A DNA stretch of 64,000 bases, from the NCBI RefSeq assembly GCF_003473485.1, contig NC_053046.1, forward strand, positions 258,001 through 322,000. Reading direction: 5' to 3'. The notes beneath the pieces are model-generated. The model was not told where the DNA came from. It did no database searches and saw nothing but the letters and a program-made list of their open reading frames with translations. Shown one piece after another: positions 12,338 through 24,793 of this stretch (its first letter is position 1; the number at the start of each line of letters is the position of its first letter). The DNA is from Medicago truncatula (Eukaryota; Streptophyta; Magnoliopsida; Fabales; Fabaceae). Both the position numbers and the translations under genes were made by a program.

Positions 12338-14949
12338 TCAGCTTGCTACAACTGGTGGAGGTTCATCAAATTTCAATATATAGGCCACTTCATGAACAGG
12401 TCGCAATTGCTGAATAACTTGAGCATCCAAATAAGCATCACAGGAGAAGCACCATACTGACAGATCACTGTTTGACAGAATGAGTGAATGAACAAAGCAG
12501 CACAAGATAATTGGGGTCTCGGAGGGGACACAAGTAAAAAGGAGCATCATGAATACCTGAAACTGAGGGCCACACTATGATTAGTTTCACGAAAATGCTG
12601 GAGCATATGCCTGTTCACAAAACGGCCACAGAGCACGTCCTTACACGATAAACACAACCAGTTTTCACTCGGGTGTTGGCACCTGGAAGAAAAAAAAATG
12701 TCCAATTAAGTTGTTGGTCAAATATTATCAATAACTTTTGATGCACTGTCCACCAATCAATGATGTGATCCTTCATAGAGTTTGGTTTGGGCCTAACTCA
12801 ACTTACAAAACCGGCTTGTAAGGTGTGGAGTGCCCCTAACTCAGACCATATCTCATCCATTGTGGAACTTTTAACAATCTTAACATGCTTGACCTTTAAA
12901 AGACATTGATTTAATCATGGAATAAAAAGAACCAAATTAGTTTTGGTTCGAAGTGTTATTTTTGTAAGTGATGTCACCTCTGTCTTGTTTCGGCTATATC
13001 TTGAGCTCTAGATGTCCAATTGACGTGATATTTGATTCGACGGAAAGCTTAGAGAATTGTCTACAATTCATCTTTTATGCTCAAGAACAAACTATGCTTC
13101 TTTGATGGTATAAAATGGGATGAAAGTTGATTACTTGATTTTGATGAGTGGGTTGGAGTTTCTATTTAGTTAATTTAAATTAAATAAATAATGGGCTGCT
13201 ACATATTAAATAAATAATGGGTTGCTACATAGAGGGACAGAGACATTCAAGAGGGGACAAGAACATTGAAATGAGACAAGGCTTTATGAGGAAGATTATG
13301 ACTTTGGAGACAATCAGTGGGTCTAGTTTACTGTTTATTTTTCCTTGTAACAATTCAGCAAGTTGAACATCTTTTCCATGTATTAGGCCCAAAATGAAGT
13401 AGAACTTTGATCAAAGTTCAACTTCCTTTTATTTATTTTATAGAGTGGTTACTTTATTATTATTTGCTCCTTCAATCTTTCATCAAAGTCCTTCTCATTT
13501 GACTCAAGCACCTTCTCTCTATCTTCATATTGCTCCTCCTTTAATTTGAGTTCCTTCCATTGGATTTCAAATCTTGATCGCTCTACAAACTGCTTCTCTT
13601 TCAACACGAAATGCTTCGCTTTTCCTTCATGCACCTTTACTTTTCTACAAAGTGCTTCTCCTTTGACTTAATCTAGTTGGTTATGCTTGGATTGCAGTTT
13701 TTGTTCCTTTTGTCCATTGATGCGCCATTCATGGATCGAATCTTGAAGTAATCGCCTATGCATTCGCCAAGAACTCACATTAATTCAAGATTTTATTCAC
13801 GGAACGAAAAGAAGAACAACGATTGGAATCCATGCAGGACGAACTAGATCTCAAGTCAAAGGAGAAACAGTTTGTAGAACAAGTAAAGGTCCATGAAGGT
13901 TGAGCGAAGGATCTCAAGTTGAAAGAGAAGCAGTTTAGAGAGCAAGTGATGAAGCATAAATCAAGACTTGAAATCCAACCAACGGAAGGAACTCAAATCA
14001 AAAGAGGGGCAATTTGAAGAAAGAGAGAATGTGCAAATAATAATAAGGTAACCACTCCATAAAATGAAAAAAGGACATTCTACTTCCATTTATTCATTTT
14101 GGGCGTGATACATATACGTAAAAAGTTGTTCAGCTTGCCGAATTGTTACACGAAAAAATAAACATTCATTAAACTAGGGTGGTTCATTAATCTCTAAAGT
14201 GTAACCAGTCTGTGAATGTCATTCTTCCTCATAAAGCCTTATCTCCTTACTTCAATGCTCTAGTCCTTTCTTCAATGTATTTGAATATATGTTGCAGCCC
14301 ATTTAAATGAACAAAATGAAAACTCAAATCCACTCATCAACTTTCAACCCATCTTACACTACGAAAGAAGCATAAGTTGCTCTTGAACATAAAAAAAGAA
14401 CTTTAGACAATTCTCTAAGTTTTCTATCAAATCAAAGATTACCTCAATGGAATGAAAGAGCTGTTAAAACAAGACAGCGACATCATCTAATACCGAAATA
14501 ACACAGATAAATTTGGTTGTTTTTATTGCATGATTGAATAATAATTCTTGTGAAGGGTAAACATGTTAAGGATCACATCAATTTAGCATAAATTTGAGAG
14601 GTTAGAACTCCAAGAACATATTTCTATCCTACAGGCAGCCTAAAATAATAATAAGATTGGGAGAAAAGCGAAAAAAGGTGATACCTGTTGCAGGGAGTGT
14701 CAGGGGTTGGAATGTGGGTAAGATCATTTGATAAGGAGTGGAGATGATGACACGAAGTTCGAGCATCGACCCAACCAGATTGAGAGCCATGGATTAAGTC
14801 GTAATCTTCTTCCGATAAACCACCTTCCTGAGTGATCGATCATGGCACAAATAAGTATAAGAAGGTATTCTGTTAGTGAAAATTCAGAAAAAGTAAAGTC
14901 AGAGAAGTAGGTTTTAATTTAATACCGGTTGAGAAGAAGATGAAGCCAT
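12338..14949 (-). CDS. small UBP-type zinc finger (ZnF-UBP) protein
   Basis: Four exons on the minus strand: 14949-14926, 14827-14685, 12682-12557 and 12467-12338. They total 423 bases and 140 residues, all GT-AG and in phase. After a short serine-rich start the protein is almost entirely one ZnF-UBP domain. It has SCHHL, CNRCQ, NWLCLSCKDVLCGR, then HMLQHFRETNHSVALSFSD and VWCFSCDAYLD, which supply the Cys/His zinc ligands. Such domains, as in HDAC6 and USP5, bind the free C-terminal diglycine of ubiquitin. A stand-alone version lacks any deacetylase or protease, so it may act as a ubiquitin-tail reader or adaptor; that role is inferred. Intron 3 is about 2 kb and contains a large inverted repeat with coiled-coil gene fragments. 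Confidence 0.87.
12775..12895 (-). repeat. LTR-derived fragment in the intron
   Basis: The minus strand reads a stretch with CTTACAAGCCGGTTTTGTAAG and a following GAGTTAGGCCCAAA. I remember this as part of a short LTR or TRIM family abundant in legumes. Only a fragment is present. Confidence 0.4.
13449..13720 (-). pseudogene. 3' end of a FRIGIDA-like coiled-coil gene, left arm copy
   Basis: An open minus-strand frame of about 60 codons (13634-13449) is very rich in Lys/Glu/Gln. It repeats a unit such as LKEKQFVERS, then ELKLKEEQYEDREKV and ESNEKDFDERLKEQ, ending in a stop. This heptad-like pattern matches, from memory, the coiled-coil arrays of legume FRIGIDA-like proteins. Upstream homology continues to about 13720 but not in one frame. 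It is a captured fragment, not a gene in its own right. Confidence 0.55.
13800..14050 (+). pseudogene. 3' end of the same coiled-coil gene, right arm copy
   Basis: Plus-strand counterpart of the left-arm fragment, with matching blocks such as TCAAGTCAAAGGAGAAACAG and AAGAGAAGCAGTTTAGAGAG. It has more interruptions than the left copy and no continuous frame. The shared tail GCAAATAATAATAAGGTAAC marks the end of the coding part, and the 3' UTR-like arm continues to 14505. Confidence 0.5.
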
Positions 14950-15527
14950 GAATTGAACACTATAAGCTTACTTTCCAATGATGCAATTGGGCGAGATGCT
15001 CTATTTATAAATTCAGATTTTATTTTTTATTTTTTTAAAGAATAAATTCAGAATTTCTTTTCACAAAATTATATTTTTAGTTTCTTAACTTAATTTTAAA
15101 TAATAGGCTTTTAGTCTTTTTATAATTTTAGGTGAGATGCTCTATTTTTAATCTTTTATCTTTTTTCATTTTAATTTTGTCCGTTTGCATATGGATTTTT
15201 AAGTTTAAAATTCATATTTTTATTTTCTTATGACCTTTTAATCTTTAAATATATGATTTTTCATCTATATTTGTAGATGAATATTAGATTTGAAGCATGA
15301 AAATTCATATGCAAGTAGAAAAAAATGACAAAATTGAAATAAATAAAAATAAGATAAATGACTAAGTTGTTACCTAAAATTAAGTTAAAAGATTAAAGGT
15401 GTTGTTATTTTGTCTTTATGCTTTCATCCTACCAACTTCTTATCCACCATATGCAATTCCAATTTTACCTTTATACACTTTGAATCAAACAAACACCGTC
15501 AAAATTATGTATAATCTGAACCAAACC

Positions 15528-15714
15528 TATATATAAGCCAGACCAAGAACCCTTTTCAACACCGGTGGTTTTCGAATTTTGCCCTAAACAATCATATTCC
15601 ATGTCTTTTGAAACAATGATCATGACGACGTCTACCCAGATGCTGAGGAGGAGAAGGAAGGAGGCAACCGAGTTGAATTCAGATCATGGAGAGCCATCAA
15701 ATTTGTCTGTTCTC
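15528..15714 (+). pseudogene. possible 5' end of a host gene cut by an LTR insertion
   Basis: A TATATATAA box at 15528-15536 is followed by an open frame (15565 or an internal ATG at 15601) of up to about 50 codons. It includes a basic stretch LRRRRKEATELNSDHGEPSN, and runs straight into the LTR end at 15715. After the element (20367 on) no convincing continuation is visible. It could be a disrupted first exon or chance. I do not recognise the peptide. Confidence 0.3.
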
Positions 15715-18700
15715 TGTAACACCCCGTTTTCCCAACATAAAAATTTCATAAAATAATCAGAGTTATTCACGTAAACGGAATGCTACACTTCTTTTCCTAA
15801 AATCATAAATGAAATAATTAACTAATTATCCTTCAAAATTCAACAACGTAATAATTAATACTTCGCAGCGGAATTTATTCAAACATCTAAATAGTCTTTG
15901 GCACGAAGGCTTCATCATAACGTCTCATAAAATCCAATCAAAAACATAGTCATGTAAAATCATAAGCAATACGTAAGGAATAGAAAAGCATGCAACAAAG
16001 TTTTCATCCCGTTACGTATCAGAACACCTAAAGACACACGTGAGAGATAGTCCACTCACGACAGCAATCTAACAGCAGCTTAAACTCGATCACCTGCAAG
16101 TTATTCATACGAAGAGCAACATTTTCAAGCAGAATGGGTGAGATTTCACATTCAATAATAAAAAGCATGTAATTCATCAAAAGCATTTAACAACTTATAT
16201 TTCATCAATTAATAACATTACTCTTCTTATAATACTTCATTAGTAACTCAATCAACTTCTAATCATCATTAACTTCATATTCATTACATTACAAACATCA
16301 TCATATAGCACATAATAACTAAATCATAACCAACATAGATCATCACATCATAAATATCATCTTTTAACACACAACATAATCATCATCTCACAATAACATA
16401 AACAACGCAATATAATCATCATCTCATAAGAACTTAAACAACACAACATAATCATCACTTAATAATAATAATAATAATCATATACAACACAATATAATCA
16501 TCACTTAATGATAATAATCATATACAACACAACATAATCATCACTTAATAATCATAATCATATACAACACAACATAATCATCATCTCATAATAACATAAA
16601 CAACAACATAATCATCATCTTATAATAACACAAGCAACAACATATTCATCATCTCATAATAATATAAACGACAACATAATCATTAACATTCCATGGTTTG
16701 TCATCAACAACCACTTCAACGATTCGACGACGACAACGTCAACTTGTCAATACAACTACGTGAAAGTACACCACCTCTTATAAAACAACGGCGTAAGAGT
16801 ACACAACCTCTTATAAAACAACGACGTTAGAGTACACCACCTCTTATAAAACACCACGTAAGAGTACACCACCTCTTATAAAACACCAGAACATAAACAG
16901 TCACTAACAACAGCTTCAACTACGAATTCAACAACTTAGACAACTTAACAACTTAAGACTCCAATACTTTGGAAAGACAACTTACATTTTTACAACTTAG
17001 ACCTATACCTGCAACTTGATCTATATGCAACAACAACAGAAACAGCACAAGCAATTCACAACATAACAATATTAATGAAAAACATCAACAACTTAAACAT
17101 CATACATTTTCCACATAAGGCACATAATTATTTCACATAACCAACAACATTAATCATCTTAATTTCAGACTCTCTGAAGAACATTAATATTATAAACAAC
17201 TTCGTTTCTACCCCAAGGACCAACTCACAACATAGGTTAAATACTCTTAAACACCTTAATTGAACTCATAGTACTTCTAGTTTTGAGGTTTGCAATTATC
17301 CCATAAGTTTTGGATTAACTTAGAAATGGTTATGCTGAATTTTCATAAGATTTCACTAAGACCTCCTTGGCGTATTTTCATCATATCTCAAACACCAAAA
17401 ATCATTTTCAAGTCAAACCAAAGTCATCGGAAAGCTAACACAATTATCTATAACTTTCATGTTTACACCAAAGACCAATTCAAAACAAAAACGTGTGAAA
17501 AAAGACGCAAGAACACGAAACAGGGGATGATGTCAAAGTGCAGCTCGCGAAGCGAGTAAGTTTACTCCTTGTGGCGAGTTGTGACTGTAACGCCCTCTTT
17601 GAATTATTAGATTTATTTAATTATTTAATTGAGTCTAAAATTTATTAAGAAGAGTTTAAAATATATTTATTTGATTATGTGATTTATTAAGTGGCTTATG
17701 TTTTTATTTAATAGATTAAGATTTGAAAATAGAAATAAGATTGAGTTGAGAGTTTGTTATGAGATTTTAGAGAGTTTTGGGGGAGAAAGAGAAATAAGAT
17801 AATAGAAAAAAGGGTTATAAATAGGAGAAACCTAGTTTAGAAAAAACATAACGTACGATCAATTTTGGAGAAAAGGGAGAAAAAACCGAGAGGAGGGGGA
17901 AGACCTAGGAGTGCTGCGATTTTCATCTATAAGGTAAGGGTGAGACTAACATTCAATAATCTTAAGTCATTGATTCTGAAAATTGGATTTAACATGTTGT
18001 AGGTTTTCGTTTTTGAAAATTTGAGAATTAGGGTTAAAAGTGCTTAATTGATGATTTTCTAAAATAATGTTTTTGGTCAAGTTTTATATGGTTTTGAGTC
18101 TCTTTTGATGAATATAAATGTTTAGACAAACTTTGGATCAAATTTGGGCATAGGGAAGTTAAAATTGGGATTTTGGGGTGAAAAGTGTGTTTTTTCCCGA
18201 GTTGCTCTCTGACAGCATGTCCTGTTTCATGTTCTTGCGTCTTTTTCACACGTTTCTGTTTTGAATTAGCCTTTGGTGTAAACATGAAAGTTGTAGATAA
18301 TTGTGTTAGCTTTACAGTGCCGTCGGTTTGACTTGAAAATGATTTTTGGTTTATGAGTTATGGTCAAATTACTGCACGTAGGTCACAGTGAATTTTTATG
18401 AATTTCAGCACAACCTTGTCCGAATTTGAAATGAAAACTGGTATTGATTGGTACAGAATTGGTCTTAGGTGTAAACACAAAAGTTGTAGGTATAAATGTT
18501 AGATTTCTAATGCCGTTGGTTTGACTTCAAAAGGATTTATAGAACTTGAGTTATAGTCAAATTACTGCACGTAGGTCACAGTGAATAATTAAATATGATT
18601 GATGAATTAGTATATGAATGTATATGTTGTGAATACGATATTGTCCATGATTGATGAAGTGTTATATGTATATATGATGTTTTAAGATGTTGATTATTAT

Positions 18701-20361
18701 TTGATGTTGTTATATTGTGATATAATTGTATATGCATTACTTGAATTATATGTGAATAATTGAGACGTTGTTGACTTGCATTTGATATTATTATGTCATG
18801 CTGTTTTTGTATACTGTTGTGTTGCTGTTGTTATTTAACTAAGCTGCATGAGTCGGTCTAAGTTGATTAAGATGATGAAGTTCCAAATTATTGGATTATA
18901 TAAGAGGTTGTTGATTTAAGATATTACGAGGTCGAGTCCATGCATTAGCATTTCATTGTTGGGGGCTTGATGCCCTGGAGCCTTTGCTCAATTAAGTTGA
19001 GGGCTTGATGCCCTGGGAGCCTTTTTACGCTCAAATAAAGTTGAGGGCTTGATGCCCTGGGAGCCTATTTACGCTCAAAGATTGGTACCACATGCATGAT
19101 TAGAAGATTAAGTTGCATAGTCAAGAGGTTAAGTTGTCAAGTTGTCAAGTTATCAAGTTGTCGAGTTGTTAAGTTGTTAAATCATGAAATTGTTTAAAGC
19201 TGTGATATGAACTATTAAAGAAGTGAATTATGATATATTATTATCTATGATGAATATTATGATGATTACATGATGTTGTCTATGAGTTGTTAAATATGAT
19301 TGATGATGCTTATGTTGTTAAATGTAATTGATGAATTATATGCTTAATATTATTGTTTGTGAAATCTCACCCCTTCTATTTGCCCACCATGGGTAACTAA
19401 CAGGTAACCAAGAATAGTTGATGTCGTGTGAGCTTTCCTTCTCGTGTGTCTTAGGTGCTCTGATACGTAACGGGATGGGATCTTTTGTTATTGCTTTTCT
19501 ATTCCTTACGTATTATGACTATGTTTTTAGATTGGATTTTTATGAGACATTTACGAAGAGGCCTTCGTGCCAAAGACTGTTTTAGTTATTGAATAAATTC
19601 CGCTGCGAAGTATTAAAGATCTTGTATTTGAATTTTTAAATGATAAATAGTTATTTATTCAGTTTAGGATTTTAAGGAAAGAATGTGACATTCTGTTTAT
19701 GTTGAAAAACTCTGATTATTTATGCGAAATTTTTATGTTGGGAAAACGGGATGTTACAGTGACGGACAAATCTACGGGAACAGACCAGTTTTCACTCGAA
19801 AAGCCCCAATTTCATCAATCCAAATCCCAAATTTGATAGGAAACTCAACCTATGTTTATTCTACAGCCTGAACTTCAATTCTTATGTTAATTCACTGGAT
19901 TACCTACTCTTTAACAATCAATTCCAAACCAAAACCTAATTTCTCTAATCATCAAAATTACCACCTACATCATGTTAAATCCAGTTTTCAGAATTAAATT
20001 ACTTAGAATTAGAGAAAGTTAGTCCCACCCTTACCTTAAGAAAATCGATCAGCAGCTCTCTCTTGGTTCTTCTCTCCTCTTGTTCTCCCTTTTCTCCAAA
20101 ACTAGTTGTACATGAAAATAACTCTAAACCTAATTTCTCCTATTTATCACTTCCCATCTATTTTATCTTATTTCCTTTAATTCCACAAAACTCTCTAAAT
20201 TCACAAAACAGCCCCTATCTCAATATTTATTCTATTATCAAATCTTATTCTATTAAATACTAAAATAAGCCACTTAATAAATCACATAATCATATAAATA
20301 TATTCTAAACCTATTAAAACAATCAAATAAATAAATCAAATAATTCAAAGAGAGCGTTACA
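15715..20361 (-). mobile_element. solo LTR (outer copy), interrupted by a second solo LTR
   Basis: On the minus strand it starts TGTAACGCTC (20361) and ends GGGGTGTTACA (15715), giving TG...CA termini. It is flanked by TTCTC on both sides (15710-15714 and 20362-20366), the 5-bp duplication of an LTR retroelement. Without the inner insertion its length is about 2.47 kb. No internal coding region, primer-binding site or second LTR is seen, so it is a solo LTR left by recombination. It contains a degenerate CATAATCATCATC-type array (about 16330-16690) and a fourfold repeat built on ACCACCTCTTATAAAAC (about 16765-16890). Long LTRs suggest a Ty3/Gypsy lineage, perhaps Tat/Ogre, but this is a guess. 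It is older than the inner copy. Confidence 0.8.
17586..19758 (+). mobile_element. solo LTR (inner copy), same family, opposite orientation
   Basis: Starts TGTAACGCCC and ends GGGATGTTACA, flanked by GTGAC on both sides (17581-17585 and 19759-19763). Length is 2173 bp. It aligns with the outer copy in reverse orientation along most of its length. A repeat based on GAGGGCTTGATGCCCTGG occurs three times at about 18960-19070. A TATA-like region and start of transcription probably lie near 17815-17870. It has no internal region, so it is a solo LTR. It inserted after the outer copy, by position. Confidence 0.85.
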
Positions 20362-20366
20362 TTCTC

Positions 20367-21428
20367 ACCCCGTAAAATTTGCATTTCAAAATCGAAAATT
20401 AAGAACAACACCAAACCAATTTGGTTTTCTCTGGTTCAGTTTAATGTTTATCTGAACCAGAAAAAACCGAATAATATTTTGTTTGGTTTTTTCTTTTTCT
20501 TGAGTATATTGGTTTTGTCCGAACTTGATCTTTTTCCTCTGATAGCATTTTGCAACACTTTGTTTTAGAAAAATAAAAATGAGGTCAAATTCCTTGTTGA
20601 TGTATCATTTATGTTAAGTTGATGAGTCCAAATTCAGCTCTCTAAAAATTAGTGTTTATATATGAATTATTCAATCTTAGTTTGAAATAAAACTGATTGA
20701 TTACTTTATTTATAATGTTGTTCATGAAACAATTATCAATGAAATTATGTTTCAATTAAGAAATAAGATAGAGAAAATGTATGTAACTTATCATAGATAC
20801 TTTTTGGACATGTCATCTCAATGTGAAATGACAACATACACATTTTTTAAGGAGTAATGATATTTGAACAACTATTTTTGTATAATTTTTTGGACAGCTT
20901 TGTTCTTCTCTCTTTTATTTCGTTAAAAGCAAGAGAGAGAGAGAGAGAAAAAAAAAAAAAAGAGAATAATAACATAACGTGAGTACGAAGGAGAAAATTA
21001 TACAAAAATTATATCAAAATGGTAGTACAAATATCATTTCTGTTTTTGAAGCACACTAGAAGAACAAAAAAAATATAACGGTGTAAATATTTCATGCTTT
21101 TAAATACCTAATACCACGACAAGTTTTTTCAACGAAAACCAAGAATAGGCTAGCATCCCCTTGTTTTCCACCAAACACCCGTTTTTTGTTTTTATTTTAT
21201 AAATGAAAAAAATACTATATGTGCAGCGCATTACACTTGTTCGTGGCTTTCGTGAATTTTTTCCTCGTAGGAAATAGCATTACTGTTTTTAATACTTAAA
21301 TATTTTATGATTTAAAGAATAGTAATTTGTTTAAAAAAACAAAATTAAAGGAGCAAGGTGTTAAAAACAAAAACAAAAATGAAAGGAATAAAAAAAAATA
21401 AAAAGATGATATATTGAGAATTGAAAGC
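20367..21428. other. intergenic, contains a MITE-like inverted repeat
   Basis: No gene seen. A GA run and A run lie at about 20932-20960 inside the MITE-like repeat. Confidence 0.5.
20851..21046. mobile_element. MITE-like inverted repeat, family unknown
   Basis: The ends are inverted: the left reads GGAGTAATGATATTTGAAC and the right, reversed, AGAAATGATATTTGTACTAC, each followed by TTTTGTATAATTTT-type sequence. The target duplication is not clear. A similar element lies at 39171-39360. Confidence 0.5.
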
Positions 21429-21520
21429 TTAGGGTTGAGTTTTGACGGTAGTATATAAAGTTAGGAAATACATAGACAGAGTCTTTGATTCATTCCATCT
21501 GCGACTGCTAGTTAGGGTTT
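21429..21520 (+). promoter_or_regulatory. RPS29 promoter with two telo-box motifs
   Basis: TTAGGGTT at 21429-21436 and TAGGGTTT at 21513-21520 are telo-box motifs (AAACCCTA reversed), typical of plant ribosomal protein gene promoters and leaders. A TATATAAA lies at 21452-21459. Transcription probably starts near 21480-21490. Confidence 0.6.
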
Positions 21521-21547
21521 TTGAGATCGCTGCCTGCCGCCGAGTAA

Positions 21548-22469
<922 letters not shown>

Positions 22470-24793
22470 AAAGTTTAGAGTCCTTCGGAGCTGCAAAATG
22501 TTGCCAGGATGATTTTAGTTATTAAAGAACTTATAATGTTGTGGCTTTTTTATTTTATTCAGTCAGTTAATCAAACTTGAGTTGTTACTAAAAACATATT
22601 TACTTCCTACTTGGTTGTGGAGTTGTTATTTTCTCTTTATCCATCACTAGAATTATAAATTTGATGTTGGCATCTTTTTGCATGGTGTGTTTTATGATGT
22701 GAATGGAAATAATTTCCCTTTCATAAGCTTTTAACTTGATCTATAACCTGCTAAGGTATGATTTGTAAACTTGAAAATGTGCCATTTGTAAAGATTAAAA
22801 AAACAGGGAGTTATTCCAGAGATTGGAGCAAGTAGAGATGATTTGAAACATTGATTATAGACTTTCAACACAGTATATTTTGTAGCCCATTGTCAGCCAA
22901 TGTGTGTGTGCTGCAAATTCTAGATTTTTAGAATGTCCATACATTGAAATACATCTGTTGTGATTGTATACACCAACTCTGTAACCTATAAAACTTTCAT
23001 ATATTTGTTTGGCAGTTTCCAACCTCTCACTTGTTTGTTAACCTGTCATCCGGTAGGTTAGCACGATTCTTTGAGTATGGGACTACAGAGAGCTATTTGG
23101 CAAAGCGTATTGAACGACACTATCTAGGTTGTTTTACTTCTCAATATGTTAAACGATCCTCTGTAAAATTGGTTTTGGTATCTAATTTGAGTAAGGTGTT
23201 GGAATACACCTTGGGTAGTTTAGGTTTTTTTCTTTTCTTTTCTTTCTGACAGTAAGTTGTTTAAGAACAAGTAACTATTGACTGCCTTAGAAAAGGATAG
23301 GAGTTTGGTTCCTTTTGTTAGAGAGCTAGACAAGTGTTGAGATCGGAGATGGGTTTTGAAGCAGTGAGACTTGGTGGCATATTGCAATTCTTGATTGTTA
23401 CTTATGCATAATGTTCTTGAGACTTGTTTAGGTGGTCATTGTGGGCGAGTCTTTGGTAGGATCTCCCTATTAGTGCATATTTGATCTAGTTGTGTTCTCT
23501 ATTCCTTAAAACAAAATTATGACTATTACCATTAGGAAAATGCTGAATCTCACGACAGATTTTATAGTGAAAGCATCGCTACTCGCGAGCGTGTATTTGC
23601 TGTTTCTCTCTCCTGTTAAAATTTCTCTCTCTTCCGTGTATTGTGGGAAACCCATTGTTTTTAATTGGTCAATTGCTTGTTCTTGATGAATTCGGGACAA
23701 AATCTTTCCCTTTAAATAGCATTGCTGATCACTATTATAATGGAAATGGGAAGATTATATCAATTTCTTAAGATGTTCATGACAAAATTATGACTTTTAA
23801 AATATATATTTTGCGACTTCGGTCACATAGTATAAGCATTCCTCCAATACCGCATAAGAATGTTTTTGTTTCCATATAAAATTTGAAACTACGTTTCTAC
23901 TTTTGTTGCCAATATAGAGTGATCTTGGCCAGTTCATCCATGCACGAAGTGGAAGATCCATCCATAGTTTTCACATAGCACAAACATTGAGATTTGAGAT
24001 TCTTGAATTTTCAATTTCGTCAATGCAAGGTTTGATTTCACCATTTTCTTTTATGAAGGCGTTGATAGAGATTATCAACGAACGAATTGCTGGTTTCTTT
24101 AACATTAAAAATGCTCAAGAAAATACCTTTTTTAAAATCAGATGATATCTTCATGACAAGGATTAACGTTTGATTTTGCGTGATAATCAAATGATATTCT
24201 CAGTTTACTAATCTTCCATAACCACATATTCCTTAAAAACACAATATATGGGTAAATGATAATTTTATAAATTTACAAAACAATTTGAAATTCAATCGGA
24301 ATCACATATTGTTCACATATTTATATATCTTTATAATTTCTGTTAAAAAATAACAAATCTATCTTTATAATTAACAGTTGTTATAAATTCATAATAGAGT
24401 GTAATAAAGTTAAGTTAAAATAACGTAACAGTGCATCAAAAATATAAAATTACAATTGTTCTAAGACTTTTTTTCTCCTGCTAATTTGATGCTTAAAATA
24501 GAACGGAGTAGTCCCTAAGACTTTTTTTTTTCGAGAAGCATGTCAATAGAAATAGTAGTCACACACCCTGGGTCTTTACAACATAGCAACAACAAATATT
24601 TACAGTGAAGTTAAACTCAGACGCATAAAATAGAAATGCCAAAATGTTAACTACCACGTATCTAGAAATTTGCTGGTGCTTCACAATATTAGTCTACCTT
24701 GAGATGTTCACACCAAAGATGTGAACAAAGTACACAGTAAAATATAATAAAAGAAAATTCTATTTTTCAAAATTACTATCAAGAACCAGTGAA
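22470..24793. other. intergenic between RPS29 and BUB3
   Basis: Contains the 3' UTR of RPS29 (to about 22560) and the 3' flank of BUB3. Open frames of 60-70 codons near 23031 and 23506 have no motif or codon bias I can recognise. Confidence 0.45.

Larger units (their letters stand above)
12935..14505. repeat. long imperfect inverted repeat in intron 3 of the ZnF-UBP gene
   Basis: The left arm (about 12935-13720) and right arm (about 13800-14505) are reverse complements with many matched blocks, such as ACAATTCTCTAAG, CTTCCTCATAAAGCCTT, GAATTGTTACA, GTAACCACTC and AAAGGAGAA. By eye the arms are roughly 75-80% alike. The spacer is about 80 bases. Each arm contains the end of a coiled-coil coding region followed by what looks like its 3' UTR. 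The two copies point outward from the centre. RNA read through this intron would fold into a stem of roughly 700 bp. Confidence 0.75.

Noticed and set aside
16330-16690. Repeated CATAATCATCATC-type blocks considered as a CRISPR-like or regulatory array
   Set aside because: Eukaryotic DNA inside an LTR; units are degenerate and lack uniform spacers, so it is simple-sequence expansion.
17290-18285. Frames of 80-90 codons within the nested LTRs
   Set aside because: Both sit in LTR sequence, on opposite strands of the same repeated stretch; LTRs of this kind do not code.
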